Notes: generated by a model not told the origin, from the sequence alone. DNA of 64,000 nt from Sipunculus nudus (GCA_026874595.1 CM049322.1:43528840-43592839); one strand, 5' to 3'; numbered from the stretch's first letter, positions 12,624 through 24,800 are shown. Translations and numbers: made by a program.

Positions 12624-15066
12624 AATTACTTATAATTATCTTTAGTTTGTTACTCCCTGCATTTAATAAGATATTGAGTTTCATACTTTTTATCTTATAT
12701 ATGGCACATATAGCATGAAATACATACATGAATATACTGGTTGTCTCTTCTGAAGATTTAAATACATATTTCAATTGATATAGAAACATACACACAAAAT
12801 ACTTGGAAACAAGAAAAATATAACAAGTCTGAAACGTCTTGTATATTAGACTTCCCAGTCCTGACAAGCAGTAGGTTCTGCTATTATGGGATATAGCAGA
12901 AAGAATGCCTGTCTGTTGGTGTTATAAATGAGTTATGTCACAGTCATGAGCTGTGTTACATAAGTTCATGGCTCTATTAAATAACTATCTTTAAAAATAT
13001 TCCACTTATATTTTAAAAAATGTGCATATTAAAGAACAAGAGGGTGGAAAGTGAATAATCATGTCTTAAACATATGTCTTAAGATGATAAAGCCAGTGTA
13101 ATCTGACAATAATATTAAAATACATCCCCACTAATATATGTGCTTCAGTCTGAATTATAGTATTAGGCAAAACTTAAAAGTATATAGTGTTCAATTGACA
13201 TAGTTGCTGGTTGATGAACCCACATTTGTGTCGAAAAAGCAAAAACGTACAGTATCAAAGAATTACACAGTATAGACGGTACCAATGATAATATGATGAC
13301 TGCAGACATGACCTATCTGGACAACTGAGCGAAGCAGATGTTCCCCTGTGGCTTCATAACTCATAATGGCAATTATTGCACATGATAGTTCATATTTATA
13401 AATTTAGATTATATATATAAACTACACATGCATAATCTTTACAGATTATGTCAGTGTGCTGTTGCTCTTGTTCTCCGGAAAAATATGTAAATAGGTAATG
13501 CTGTTATATCGTGATACAAAAATTTGTGCTGCTGGCATGGATATAGTTGTTTTTCTAATATAAGGGCACAGAAGCACAAAAAGTCCACCGCCCAATGCAT
13601 AACTCAAATGTGTGATTTTTTTCTGTGACATGCTTTGCCTTGAAATTGTCTTAAATAGGATAGTTCATGATCCAACAGTGTCTTGTCTTATGAATGTAAC
13701 TACACAAGAAGAGTAGACATTTAAAATATTATAGTAATCCGTGATATGATTTATGAATATCCTGAACAGGACTTGATTGATATTAATAAGGTCAACATAC
13801 CGAGCCTTAAAAGTACTGCAGCAATTGTGCATATTAAAGTGACGTGCTTATATTGCTTCAGGATAGATGCGACCAATGTACACGAATAATATAGGTGACA
13901 TTTCTATATTACTTCAGTAAAAACTAGAAAATATCATTCTACCTCACATAGGAGAAGCAACCAAAGGAGATGTCCTCTGTTGGTGAATTATCATCAAGTG
14001 ACAGTCATGTAATGATTGTGTCTATCTGACCTAGTATTATTCTTTGCAGAAGCTCGCAAGACAAAAAGAAGAAAGAAAAAAAGCAGTCTCAGCACAATGT
14101 ATGGTATTGTGAAAAGGCTGAATTTAGTGATAAAAAAAAATTCAAATACATAAATTATTTTGAAAACAGTCATGCTCTATTTAGTTTTCAGTTAACCCCC
14201 ATTGCTCTAAGGGGTCTGCATATATGATTTGGAGACTTCAGCCTCTTATTTACTGAGTTATCCAGATTTAAAGGAGAAGCACAACTGTGGCCGGTAAAAA
14301 GGTCTAACTCAGAAAATGTTTTAATGGCACGAATCTACTGACATTTTTAATAAAATTGAAACGCGAAATCAGCAGGAGTTTTACTAACTTTTAGAGCAAT
14401 CAAGCAGAAGAAGGGCGTGACGGCTACACAGACGCGGACCATTTTAGTAGTTCAAGCCTGCTTAATTTTAACTGCTGATAGTAATCAAACAATTTTCATT
14501 GAATCATTTGTTTTAACTTTTATCTGTAAAAATTAAGGTAAAAGCAAGAGAGATGTAAATTTGTGTGATTTAACGATCGTTAAATGAGCTTAAAATGGAT
14601 AATTGTATTAACCAATTATCATGAGGGGCGCTTAACTTACAAAATGTTGAAAGGTTCTGATGTCCAATTCCGATTTACATCCTGTTTCATTAATCTGAAA
14701 CACTCAAGTCAGACGTGTCCAGCATCGACATCGAATCAACTGAGCGATAATGAGAACTGTAATGAATTTAGTCTCTTTGTCCACAAGTTGCTGTTACCCA
14801 GTTTTGTAGATTGGTTCCTGCAATATTATTAAAAAAACTCTAAATGTCCAATGGACAAGACTGCAGTTCTGGAGTGACTCGCTTCGGGTGCTATCGGCTC
14901 TGTCCGTTGCGGGGCAGAACGTGGGGGATGTATTCGAGTAAAGCCATGTAGTCAGCTGTTTCTCTCTCGTGCCGTTACATAACCGAAGTGTTACAGAGGC
15001 AGGTAACGGTGCTAGTGTCCCGGCAGGGATCAGTGGTTGACAGCTGGCCGTAGTCATGCATTGTTA
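12624..15066 (-). other. Inter-ORF spacer of the 7.6-kb LINE
   Basis: About 2.4 kb separates the ORF1 stop from the first ORF2 methionine, far longer than in typical L1 elements. I see no frame above 90 codons with family character. Frames at 12,616-12,867, 13,446-13,631 and 14,794-15,057 on the minus strand are unremarkable. The part next to ORF1 (about 14,840-15,060) is more GC-rich than the rest. The rest may be a nested insertion or a family-specific spacer carrying an internal promoter or IRES. I could not find internal direct repeats that would mark a nested element. Confidence 0.6.
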
Positions 15067-15999
15067 TTAAGTTGACTCGGCGTCGTGGATTGGGACCACT
15101 TCCCCATTGATGATTAGCTTCCCGCGCCAGAAGCGGACCTTTTGGTTTTCTGCATGAGCCTGGGACATTTGGGCCGCGGCTTTTCGTTTTAATAAATAGT
15201 CCTCTTTGACTAAGTCCTCAACAAAGAAAGCTGATTGTTCCGGTCCACTACGACTGCGTTTTCGTTTCTGCGTTTTTAGTATTGCATTCCTTGTTGGTCT
15301 ACTGTAGAATTTGGCAATTATATGTCTATGTCCATTGGCTTTGTTTTTTCCAGTCATGTGTGCGTTTTCCAGTGACTTTAGTATTTCTGTGGCATTTTTG
15401 TCGCCCAATAGTCCTTGTTCTGCAATGTATTTGGAAACAATATCCATACAATTCTCACCTTTTTTCTCTGGTACACCGATAAGTCTCACATTATATTCTC
15501 TGCTATGTCTTTCAATATCTATGAGCTTTTCTTTCATCACTTTAATTAACTCATTTTTTTCATGATTTTCTACTTGCAGTTTATCTATTTCTGATCTCAA
15601 GGCTTTATTTTCTGCTTCTGCACTTTCAAGTTTGGACTTTGTGGTGTCTATGTCCGCTTGTGTGAATTCCAAACTTTGAGTTATAGAGTTTATTTTACTG
15701 TCTATTGTTGAATATTTCTTCTCCATATTACGCATATCTCTCCTGATGGATTCAATATCCTCACATAGGCTATCTTTAAAATTGTCCAATGCAAGCTTAA
15801 AGGCATTTTCAAGTTGCGCGCATTTTGCCTCTATGAACGTAACAGTAGAGCCGCTCACCTGTGATTGGCATGAATCATCCATCTCAGTTGGACTCGTTTT
15901 TGGTGTTGTTTCGACATATTTGTCCATACTTGCTTGTTCCATGTCTTTAGTGTTACTTTTACTCCTGGACCTTGTTTGCATACGTGATGCTGTTGACAT
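15067..15999 (-). CDS. LINE ORF1 protein (L1/Tx1-type, RNA-binding)
   Basis: An uninterrupted 310-codon frame, about 80 nt from the element's 5' end. Residues 1-55 are polar and disordered (rich in S, T, R, K). Residues 55-165 are strongly heptad-like and charged, ending in a leucine/glutamate/lysine stretch typical of the ORF1p coiled coil that trimerises the protein. Near residues 168-180 is YNVRLIGVPE, the conserved entry to the RRM-like domain of L1 ORF1p. Residues about 215-240 contain HRHIIAKFYSRPTRNAIL, resembling the RNA-binding C-terminal domain. Near the end, VRFWRGKLIINGEVV fits the usual last strands. Known role of the family: binding LINE RNA and acting as a chaperone during target-primed reverse transcription. 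The frame is intact although ORF2 is broken, so this copy could still supply ORF1p in principle. Confidence 0.93.
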   Translation of the reverse strand: MSTASRMQTRSRSKSNTKDMEQASMDKYVETTPKTSPTEMDDSCQSQVSGSTVTFIEAKCAQLENAFKLALDNFKDSLCEDIESIRRDMRNMEKKYSTIDSKINSITQSLEFTQADIDTTKSKLESAEAENKALRSEIDKLQVENHEKNELIKVMKEKLIDIERHSREYNVRLIGVPEKKGENCMDIVSKYIAEQGLLGDKNATEILKSLENAHMTGKNKANGHRHIIAKFYSRPTRNAILKTQKRKRSRSGPEQSAFFVEDLVKEDYLLKRKAAAQMSQAHAENQKVRFWRGKLIINGEVVPIHDAEST

Positions 16000-16080
16000 A
16001 ATATCCAGTGGAATTATTTGTTTTGCGAGAGCACATGAAAAGGTGACTGCTCAGGCTGCCATCTTGACCGGAAGTTACAG

Positions 16081-16095
16081 TGTCAGTTACAGTTT
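16081..16095 (+). repeat. Target-site duplication of the 7.6-kb LINE, 5' side
   Basis: TGTCAGTTACAGTTT, the partner of 8,419-8,433. The adjoining element end also contains AGTTACAG (16,073-16,080), so microhomology of about eight bases existed at the 5' junction. Confidence 0.9.
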
Positions 16096-16314
16096 GTTTT
16101 TTTTTCTCCCGGTCTTCATGTTTTTCTTTAGCACTGTGAGACGGGAAATAACTTAATGACATTATGTTGCTTTAAATGCTTTATTTGTCTGTCCAACCAC
16201 GCCGTTACCATTCTAGTCCCTGAGAAGAAATCGCATTAGTTCAGTCTTTTGCAATAGCGACGGTCATAGACCTTTAAGACGCCAACAGCACTATATGCAG
16301 CTGCAACACGCATA

Positions 16315-16560
16315 TGCTGCGAGCTGTACGGAACGTGGTCAAGGCAGTGGTTAAACATACGGCTCTCTTCGCTGATGACCTAGGTTCAATCACCGGCGTG
16401 GCAATGCGAGTGGGTCGTAGTGGCCCGTCCGAGGTCTTAGGTTTTCTCCGGGTCCTCCGCTTTCATCCACTTCTACAGACTTCCGAACACCACCACATAG
16501 GCCATGGAGATTGCCTTGTATTTGTTATTATAGTTATACAATCCAATTATTAATGAAATA
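16315..16560 (+). mobile_element. tRNA-derived SINE with CTCCGGGT core (copy in duplication unit 1)
   Basis: The 5' part reads like a degenerate tRNA head, with a GGTCAAGGCAGTGGTTAAAC A-box region and AGGTTCAATCACC as a B-box relic near 16,382. About 70 bp later comes GGTTTTCTCCGGGTCCTCCG, then a tail with TTATTATAGTTATACAATCC and an AAT-rich end. The same order occurs at 37,655-37,870, 48,405-48,640 and 62,575-62,757 (reverse). This copy and the one at 37,655 occupy the same position in the two duplication copies, so insertion preceded duplication. Similar central domains are known in mollusc and other metazoan SINEs; I cannot name the family. Confidence 0.8.
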
Positions 16561-17200
16561 AATATTTAATTAGTAACTGATTTACTATGATTACTTTTAT
16601 TACTTTGATGTCAAGGCACAGTTGGTAGAGCACTATGATATTTTTCTAATGGCGGACGGGTCTTTTTTTATAGATAAATTAAATTATGAGTCGTAGCGCC
16701 TGCGTTGAGATGGCTTCATCGATCAAATGTAACTCTTGCACTCCATCCCCAATTACTTTTTTCTAACATAATGCAAGACCCGGTCCATTTTGCATCTGTT
16801 ACCGGAGTAACTCTTGGAACTTGACATGGCCCCTATACTACGTTGCCCAATGGACTATATTGTGGGGACACCAAGTCTTCTGTACGAACAATATAAATCT
16901 GTATGAACCCCTGTTTCCTAATAATTTCTAGTTTCAGATCCCTAGGCAAGTATAACTAATTGGTTCACCCTGTAAGGACTCATAAAACAACAGGTTTTGT
17001 CCTGCATTCGACCGATAACATTTTCCTTATAGACACATTTTTCAGAAAGGGATGTACATGATTTATATAGATAATATACCAATAAATCAGCTTTGTAAAT
17101 TAACCTTAGCTGCTGAATCAATTCATACGATGATCTTCTCGAAAATACTTGTTTGTGATGGGAATCTAACACAATCTGCGTAACCTAAAGTGAACAGGCG
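16561..17200. other. Non-coding duplicated sequence
   Basis: Matches 38,160-38,730 in copy 2, for example AATGCAAGACCCGGT and AACAGGTTTTGTCCTGCATT. No gene supported. Confidence 0.75.
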
Positions 17201-17201
17201 T

Positions 17202-17206
<5 letters not shown>

Positions 17207-17273
<67 letters not shown>
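17207..17273. repeat. (TA)n microsatellite
   Basis: About 33 TA dinucleotides at the left edge of the 17.2-19.7 kb block that copy 2 lacks. Confidence 0.95.
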
Positions 17274-17275
<2 letters not shown>

Positions 17276-19740
17276 AACAACAATTTTTATTCATGCTGCA
17301 TCCTGGCCGTTACATTGACATATCAGGATCTTTTGAATAACCCCCACGCAGACACCCCAAAAATGTTTGGACCCGTGTTTCTGTGTCATCCCCAATAGAG
17401 CCAAACCCTTTCCTTTTGGATCGGCTTTTGTGGTCTAGAGCAAGGCTCTAGGCCTCGAGATCGTGAGCCATCCCTAGCTCATTATCACCTACGGCCCCAT
17501 CCAGATTGAGTGCTCTGCCTTAACGAGTTGGCCATGCACAGATAGTATTGTTTCACTGACTGTTTAAATGAGTGGTTGTTTTAACTGACATGAGCGTATG
17601 CGTTCATTCCCACGTGTGTGGATGTTTGTTCACAGCATAACTAACTGAATCTCATGAAACTTTCAGGGCATTTCGGAAATACACCGAGGTAAAAGCGATT
17701 GGATTTTGGTGTGGATCCGTCACATTATCCGGATCTAATACTGTCATAAACAGAATATTCACAAATGCATATTCGCTTATGCACAAATGATGCTGAATAT
17801 GGGCCGAATAGGTGAACGGCGAAGGCTTGCATTCATTAGAATGCAGATTTATAGTTTGAATTTTGTGTTTAAGTATTAAAACACCTGCATATTTCCAGAT
17901 TTCGAAGTCCTTTTTCCCACTGTAAAACATCAATTTACAATGCTTTGTACATTATGCCGTAACACGATGTACCAGGACAAGTAAATAACATCTAATTACC
18001 CACTTAACACGTATAAATCTGTCGGAGGCAATCCACATCTCCGCGGAATTTCTAGAAGAGGAACGTTGGAACTAATGGGCTTCGAAAGTAGATTCCGTTG
18101 TTTTGTTCCGGACCGCCATCTAAACTCATATTCCTCCAGGCGTGAAAGAGAAAATATCGAAACCTGATAGTCCATGCAGCAGTCTAAACAAGATGGATGT
18201 GGTGGGTATGTGTTCAAGGCGTAAATCTTTGTTTAAGGAGATTCCCGGTCCGACCTGAAAAGACAAAATTATGAAAGGTCACCAGGACCTCATGGCACAT
18301 GGGGACTAACCCTAACGTATTATAGCTTCAGAGTATAGATACATATTATAGTTTAAGGTTACGACCTGTTAGTAATTTCTATTTCGTGCAAGATAAATCT
18401 GAATTCTAATGGGCTTCATTATTATAATAATAACTAGAGCTGACGCCTCCTCAAACGTCCATATGAACATAATATTATAAAATATAATGCATTTTATTGT
18501 ATATTATTATAAAATATAATGCATTGTTATTTTGCGCCCCCCCCCCCCCAACTCTTTAAATTAAATGGAATTAACATTTTGTCCTATTGACTATAAGCGT
18601 AACCTGAAGAGGAAGTGGGGTGCAAGTAGATTATAGATTGATAAGATAAATTGTAGATTGTATATAGATAAGGCGCCATGTCCTGACGTGACTCCTGCGC
18701 TACATTTCCGTTATGTCGGTGTCACCATAATGATGTCATTCCCACGACAAGGCTTATATATCCGTTTGTTTTCCATGCGCTCAAAAGGTCTGATGTTGAA
18801 TTTGAATTAATACTTTCAAGTACATGGGATATGTTATTTTTAAAAAGTGCAGAGAAACAAACCGAACCGAACAAGAAAAGGAAACATATTTCTAGATCCA
18901 TATTCGCTTTTGAATGTTATCAATATGTCCAGCCTGTTGAAGCGTTCTTTGGTCAGTTGACCACCCTTTTAAGTCATCTCAGTTCATTGTTAGCTTTGGA
19001 ATATATTGCATTTACAAACAAACGTACACAGACATACACACTGACAAACAAACCAAGCTTATCACATAAACATAAGCCACCTTCGTTTTCTTCCGTACAA
19101 TAACAATATACTAATAACATAAATATAATGGTTACTTTTATCGTATTTAAAGCAACACCTCATCAACTGTCCATGGAAATATCCTATGAATATAGTAAAC
19201 TTGATGCTTAATGCGGTATAGCACATATTAACTTTATTTAACAAGTTATATAGAAACAGTTTAGTTTACCCTTGACATCTATTTGGATACAATCCACAAT
19301 TTATAAAGTTAATGATTTTTACTGTATTTTATGCTGAAGATGCTTGACAAGAGGATACAAATAATTGACCTATCCATATACTCTGTGGAATCTTAATGGC
19401 ATGTTCATTCTGAAAATAATCATGAACAGAGCAGTTACGAGCAACCAAGCAAGATACCATTGGGAATGTGAACTGGCAATCATCCCACAAGGGCATAAAT
19501 TTGCATTAATTGGCGACTCTGCAAAGCAGAACAGGTGTCGTTTGTGATAGTTCCCCTGTTGGCATTATTTCCGGGATATGTTTTTATACAAAGGAGACAG
19601 TGTGAAAAATATAGGCCAAAAGTTGCAGGGGTAATGTATTTCGCACTTAAATACTAATTATCCTCAGCGATAATTATACCAGCGTTGTATCTCAGTAGGA
19701 AATAGTTTATGTTTAAAGAAGTCTATACCTTGGATGTCTT
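17274..19740. other. Block present only in copy 1, nature unknown
   Basis: Copy 2 passes from the equivalent of about 17,180 (38,720) to the equivalent of 19,745 (38,865) with only about 150 bp between. This 2.5-kb block is therefore either a copy 1 insertion or a copy 2 deletion. It starts at a long TA run. At 17,440-17,540 the minus strand contains TTAAGGCAGAGCACTCAATC, vaguely like a tRNA A-box region of a decayed SINE. At 18,472-18,526 a 20-bp TATTATAAAATATAATGCAT motif occurs twice in tandem, followed by a C10 run at 18,539-18,548. No protein frame has recognisable content. Confidence 0.5.
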
Positions 19741-20419
19741 CAACTCTCTGTTCTCGCGGTCAAGGTCTGTTTGCGTTTCAACCAGTCATTATATCAGCCA
19801 TTACAAGATTAGCAAGGTTAATGGTTAAATAAATAATGGTCGCACCAAAGTATGAGACACAACCTTGGCAAGCACATTTAATCAAACTCTTCGTCAGCAA
19901 CGAGAAAGCTACAGCCATAGCAAAACAGACATTCTCAGGTCAGATAAAAATGCATATTATTTGATGAGAAAGGAATGCACAAGTAAAAGTTACGGTAAGA
20001 GTGGGCTATTCATAAACAAAGAAACTGGCTTCATCATAGACCCCTGTATCTATTTATTTATAATGAAAGTATACCTTTGACTGCAGAAAAACCTATTACG
20101 AACAGCAATAGTAGAAATCCCCTTATGTGTTGATATTCCCTTTTGAGAGGATTTGTGTATTGAGACTAAAAAATTTAACATTTTCTCAATCAATAAACCC
20201 TGAATTACAAAAGAACTTTAGAAACACCTGGAAGAAAAACAAAGAATGATGGTATCGATATAAAGTCTCGTTGAAAGCTTAACAAACTTAGTTGAACTAT
20301 GTTTCAGTCAAAATAATCCACGCCAAGGGTTACGTAATCCAAGGGTTACGTAAAGAAAGTTGCTACCACAAGGAGAACATGAGTAGAAATGTTCCAGATC
20401 ATAAAGCTTTGAATGATTA

Positions 20420-21860
20420 GATAAATAAACTCTGCTGTAGATTTGATGCAATTAACTATAAGGATGAACAGGAGGAGGCAACGAAAGAACTTTCTGAATA
20501 TGCAAGAGGTAAGAAGTGTGTTTTGAGAAGAAAAATAAATCTTCAGGAACAGATGGTGAAATTTTGCGCAGGTGAATTAATACCGATTTATTATCATAAA
20601 TTTAACAGATCATTAATTGAGTGAACTGTGCCCGTCTCATGGGAAACATCAGAAATAATAGTATCTGTACCTAAAAAGAGTAAACCTACTGTGCTTAATG
20701 ATTAGCTAGAGGTCTGTGGCTAAACACCAGTAGCTATGAAATGTTTAGAGAAGTGTGTATCAAATATATTTTAAACCATACTGATAAACATATGGATAAT
20801 TGCCTATTTGCTTACAGGAAAGAATGCGGGACTAAAGACGCTATTTTGTGCTCCTGGACAATATTTATAAACATTTAGATCAGTCACATACTTATGTAAG
20901 AAGGCTTTTAATAGATTATAGCTCATCTTTTTACACAATTCAGCCTCGCTTAATGATTAATAAACTACAGCTGTTAAATGTCCCACATGATCTTTGTTTG
21001 TGGGTACTGGACTCACTGGTAGATAGCAGTATGTAAAGGGTGGTTATAGCAATTCAAAATATTTAGGGTTGAATACAGGGGCCTCGCAAGAATGCCTAAT
21101 TTCTCCAATTCTTTTCATAATTTATACAAGGAGTATCCAGGCTACACAACAAAGGTGTCTATTTTGAAATAAGCGGATGAAACTGCATTGTTTGGATTAT
21201 TCTCTAGTTGTGATGAAAATAAATATCGTAAGAAAATTGGACAAGTGGTAACTTGGTGCGACAACAAATATTTTTTTACTAAATCCTTCAAAACCAAAGA
21301 AAATGAGACTTGATTATAGGCAAAGACCAACCTGTCAATATCCGGTATCTTGGAACAAAAGCAGAAATTGCACAACACTATAAATACTTAGGAGTAGTAT
21401 TAGATGACACGCTTACATGGGACTATAATGTGAACATAGTATACCGTTAAAAAGCAGCAGCGTTTATACTTTTTTTATGGAAACTGAAATCGTTGAATAT
21501 GGATAGTGAACAACTTGTTTTTTCTATTCATCGATGGTCAAGAATGTCCTTCCGTATGCTTTGATATGCATGCGAGGAAATCTGACCAATAAGAACAAAA
21601 TGAAAACTGAAGGGATACGAAAAACAACAGAAAAAAGTTATTGGTCTTAAATGAGAGGACATAAATATTATTTATGAAAATAAAGTTATGAATATGCTGA
21701 AAAAAAATTTTGAAGTTAAAAGCCTGCTTAGTGATTATATTGTCTGGCTAAAATCAGGCCGAAGGCTGCATTCTCTGAAATGCAGAACGAACAGATACTC
21801 TATTTCATTTGTACCAAAGGCGAGGAGAATGTTTCATACATAGATAAATGAAAATATATA
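20420..21860 (+). pseudogene. Decayed Rex1/CR1-superfamily LINE reverse transcriptase fragment
   Basis: Reading across several frames reveals a jockey/CR1-type RT. SVPKKSK lies near 20,670. DYSSSFYTIQPRLMINKLQ (20,917-20,975) matches the usual DYSSAFNTI motif. GASQECLISPILF (21,081-21,119) corresponds to GAPQGCVLSPILF. ADETALF near 21,170 corresponds to the catalytic FADDTALF, with the second aspartate changed to glutamate. YKYLGVVLDDTLTWD is intact at 21,382-21,426. Multiple stops and frameshifts make it inactive. No endonuclease domain is visible, so it is 5'-truncated, as is common for these elements. Copy 2 lacks it: 39,280-39,345 joins the flanks directly. I could not identify a target-site duplication. 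The strand and superfamily are secure; the Rex1 assignment is from motif memory. Confidence 0.82.
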
Positions 21861-24800
21861 TTATTAGATTCATTTTATTATTCTACTATCTTTGTTTTCA
21901 CTCATCACTTTGTCTCATCAGCCGAAAAGCAAATTGCTGTATTGGTATGGAATAATTCTTGTACCCTACATCTTTTATACAATTTAATTGCTATCGATTT
22001 ATGGATTGGTCCTTCTGCCTTGTGATAAATTTAACCTGAATTACGAGTTTTTTTTTTATTTTACGGGACATTTTATAACGAGTTCTACAAATATGGAGGT
22101 TAACAACATAAAATATACTGACGTGCTATACATTTAACATACGTTCTTAATATCATATATGTATTTAATCGTAATATATAAATAGAGATAGACAGATAAA
22201 TAGATAGATAGATATAGAAGATATTGATAATAGATATCTGTTTTTGCTGGTTTCCGCATTAATATCACAACTCAATTTTGTTTTTCTAACAGATGAACTG
22301 ACATTTATCTAGAGTGTAGAAAATAAAAGCAAAATCACTGGATACTTGAATATTATAGGCTCTATGTTATACTAGGCCCTTTTCTGTATTCTGTATTCTT
22401 TAAAAAAAAGAAAGAAGTTAAGGCAGACGGCGTGGCACTGGCACTTGTCATTGTGATCGTTGGCATCATATCCTAAGTGAAAACCTTAAAGCGTAGGCTA
22501 CACTAACAAAATAATTTACGTCACTTTGAGTTACTGACTTGAGAAATCCCGTAAGCGAGGTTTTCTTTAAAGTGACAGTTCAGCAGTCTCCCGAATCGAT
22601 AGTTAATACCCTGTAAAGTCGAATTCTGTGTTACGTCTGTCCCAGGAGGATTAAGGCTATTACTTTTACTTTCTCTAGGATCATGTGTTACAGTCACGTG
22701 ACACTAAAAAAAGTTTATCCATCACAGTCAGCAATTTACTGTGTCCCATGACTGGTGAATTTGACAGGACAGCTATTACTGTTTTGCCGCCGTTAAAGGC
22801 TTGAGGGGCCTTTATTTTAAACTAAATTCGAAAACCTGGTAGATACATTTGGTATGTTCTTTTAGCCTTTTAAAGGTGGATTTAATCGATTGTAAAGTTG
22901 TAAACCTGTTGAAATCGCTGCCTCTTTGAGGCAACCTTTAACCACTATCAGTGAAAAAAGATGGTGATATATAATCAACGAAACGAACATGATTTCCTGT
23001 GAGAACATGAATGGATATAATGTGTAAGAAGGAATACCTCGTCTAGCTTAAAGGGAGACCATAGAAAAGCAAATGTTTATATTATATAGCTTCCGATAAT
23101 AATAAAACAATGAAAAAAAAACAAATAATGTATATAATAGAGCACTGTCAAGAGATACTAAATAAAAAAATCCAACCTATAGCTTAATAGAAATGGACTA
23201 TAACTAAAGAAAAAAAGAATAACAGCTCATTTAACATTTTTATCGGAAATCTAGACTCAATCAGAAAAAAATAGGATAATGTAGCCACCAAAATGTTTAA
23301 ACTAAACTTGCAGAAAATAACTGCTATTTTTAGAATGACACAAAAAATGTAATGAATTGAGCAAAAACTGTCAAACTTTTCATACAAACAATAAACGATA
23401 TGAAATTTTTTAATAAATGTTCCCATGATCAATACCTGTAACAGTTAAACAGATCGGTCCAGCGCCACAACGCCTTGTGATCCCATTGCGGGGTAACCCA
23501 ATAAAGCGTGCCCCATAAGATTTTAATGCAATTTGTAACTTCCAGTAATTCTTTTCCCAGAGGATGCATTGATGTAGTGTTTCCAGGGATTGTCTTGCGT
23601 TGGATCAGAGAAAGTTCAATTTTCATATGATGACGATATTTTAAAAAGATGCGAGACATTGTCAGATCACAGAAAGACGGCCTGATCAAGTGCAGATGGG
23701 TACTATCCTTGTGTTTCTTACGTATCCGTCTAATTGATATAACTGTAGCCACCAACACCGATGAGTTTAAAATGACAGTCCTTAATCTATTCGTCGATAA
23801 ACATTATGTCATTATTCGAAACAGTTTTTCCTCACGGGAGGTCTGCAGTGGCCGCAAGCAAACTTTTTAATCCTCTGCGCGCGCCGCCCAAGAAGGGAAC
23901 TTTTCACTCCCGGCCCACGAAGAAAATTATTTGATCTATTGTATAAATTAGTCCGCTTTGAAAATAACGGCTAGGGCTTGGTGAAAACTTCAGGTAGGTT
24001 ATCTATATGAAAAAAAATACCCAGACATAAAATCCATACGATGTATAAATTATTAGTAATCCATAAAAAGATGAAATATACTTCGGTTGATAAAACACTA
24101 AGAACTTTATAATGAGACCTAGAAGGTTTTTTTTTATAACTGTTTGTCTCCTCTCGTTAATTTGCAAATAAGATATAAAGATACATATTGATATATTAAA
24201 TTTAAATTCTCTTTTTAGCGGTCAACTCTTATTATTGCCGACATCCGGCAGAGAAACGAGGTCATAACAGTTTTTTTGTTAAATACTGCGTAGGCGGAGG
24301 AAATGCGCTCTGCAAAAGCTTTCTCGTTTTATTATATTCGAAGGTTTGGAATTTCAAAGTCATCATTTCTCCCCTTTCTCTACGGCTTAATGGTTAAAGA
24401 AATCGCCGGAGCATGAATTAAAGAGACACAACTCTCATCATATCTTTGTCACTTTAGATACTCCCGCTATGAAGAATATAAATAAAGAGAAACTTTCTGT
24501 TTTTTTCCCCTTGATCAAATAAACCTCCATAAAATGGCAATCAACTGACAAAAGAAAAACAACCGGGGCGTGTGCATCTCGCTGTATCTAAATCAGTTTA
24601 TGTCAGTCCCGCTCACGATAAACATTGTCACATATTGACATCTTATTTCGGCTGACTGAATAGGGTGAGCTTCCCCTTGAAAACTGTACACCTAAACCAC
24701 TACGCACCAGGGTTATGTCATTCTTACAATCAAAAGGATCACAACGGATACCATAAAAATGTCACATGTTCAGAGCATAAAGTTATATAACATAAATGGA

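Larger units (their letters stand above)
8434..16080 (-). mobile_element. Near full-length L1/Tx1-like LINE retrotransposon
   Basis: A 7.6-kb non-LTR element on the minus strand. The perfect 15-bp direct repeat TGTCAGTTACAGTTT flanks it at 8,419-8,433 and 16,081-16,095. At the 3' end a 28-base T run (8,431-8,458) is the poly(A) tail in minus orientation. The 5' end reads CTTCCGGTCAAGATGGCAGC, a typical start for an internal-promoter LINE. Order 5' to 3': leader of about 80 nt, ORF1, an unusually long spacer of about 2.4 kb, ORF2 with endonuclease and reverse transcriptase, and a 400-nt trailer. Copy 2 has the empty site at about 37,490-37,530, where the flanking T-rich and CTCCCGGT.TTCATGTT sequence is continuous. 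The long poly(A) and exact target duplication suggest a fairly recent insertion, after the large duplication. ORF2 has three interruptions, so this copy is not autonomous as written. Confidence 0.95.

Noticed and set aside
20325-20355. Short tandem doublet of CCAAGGGTTACGTAA
   Set aside because: Only two 15-bp units; too small to interpret, though real.
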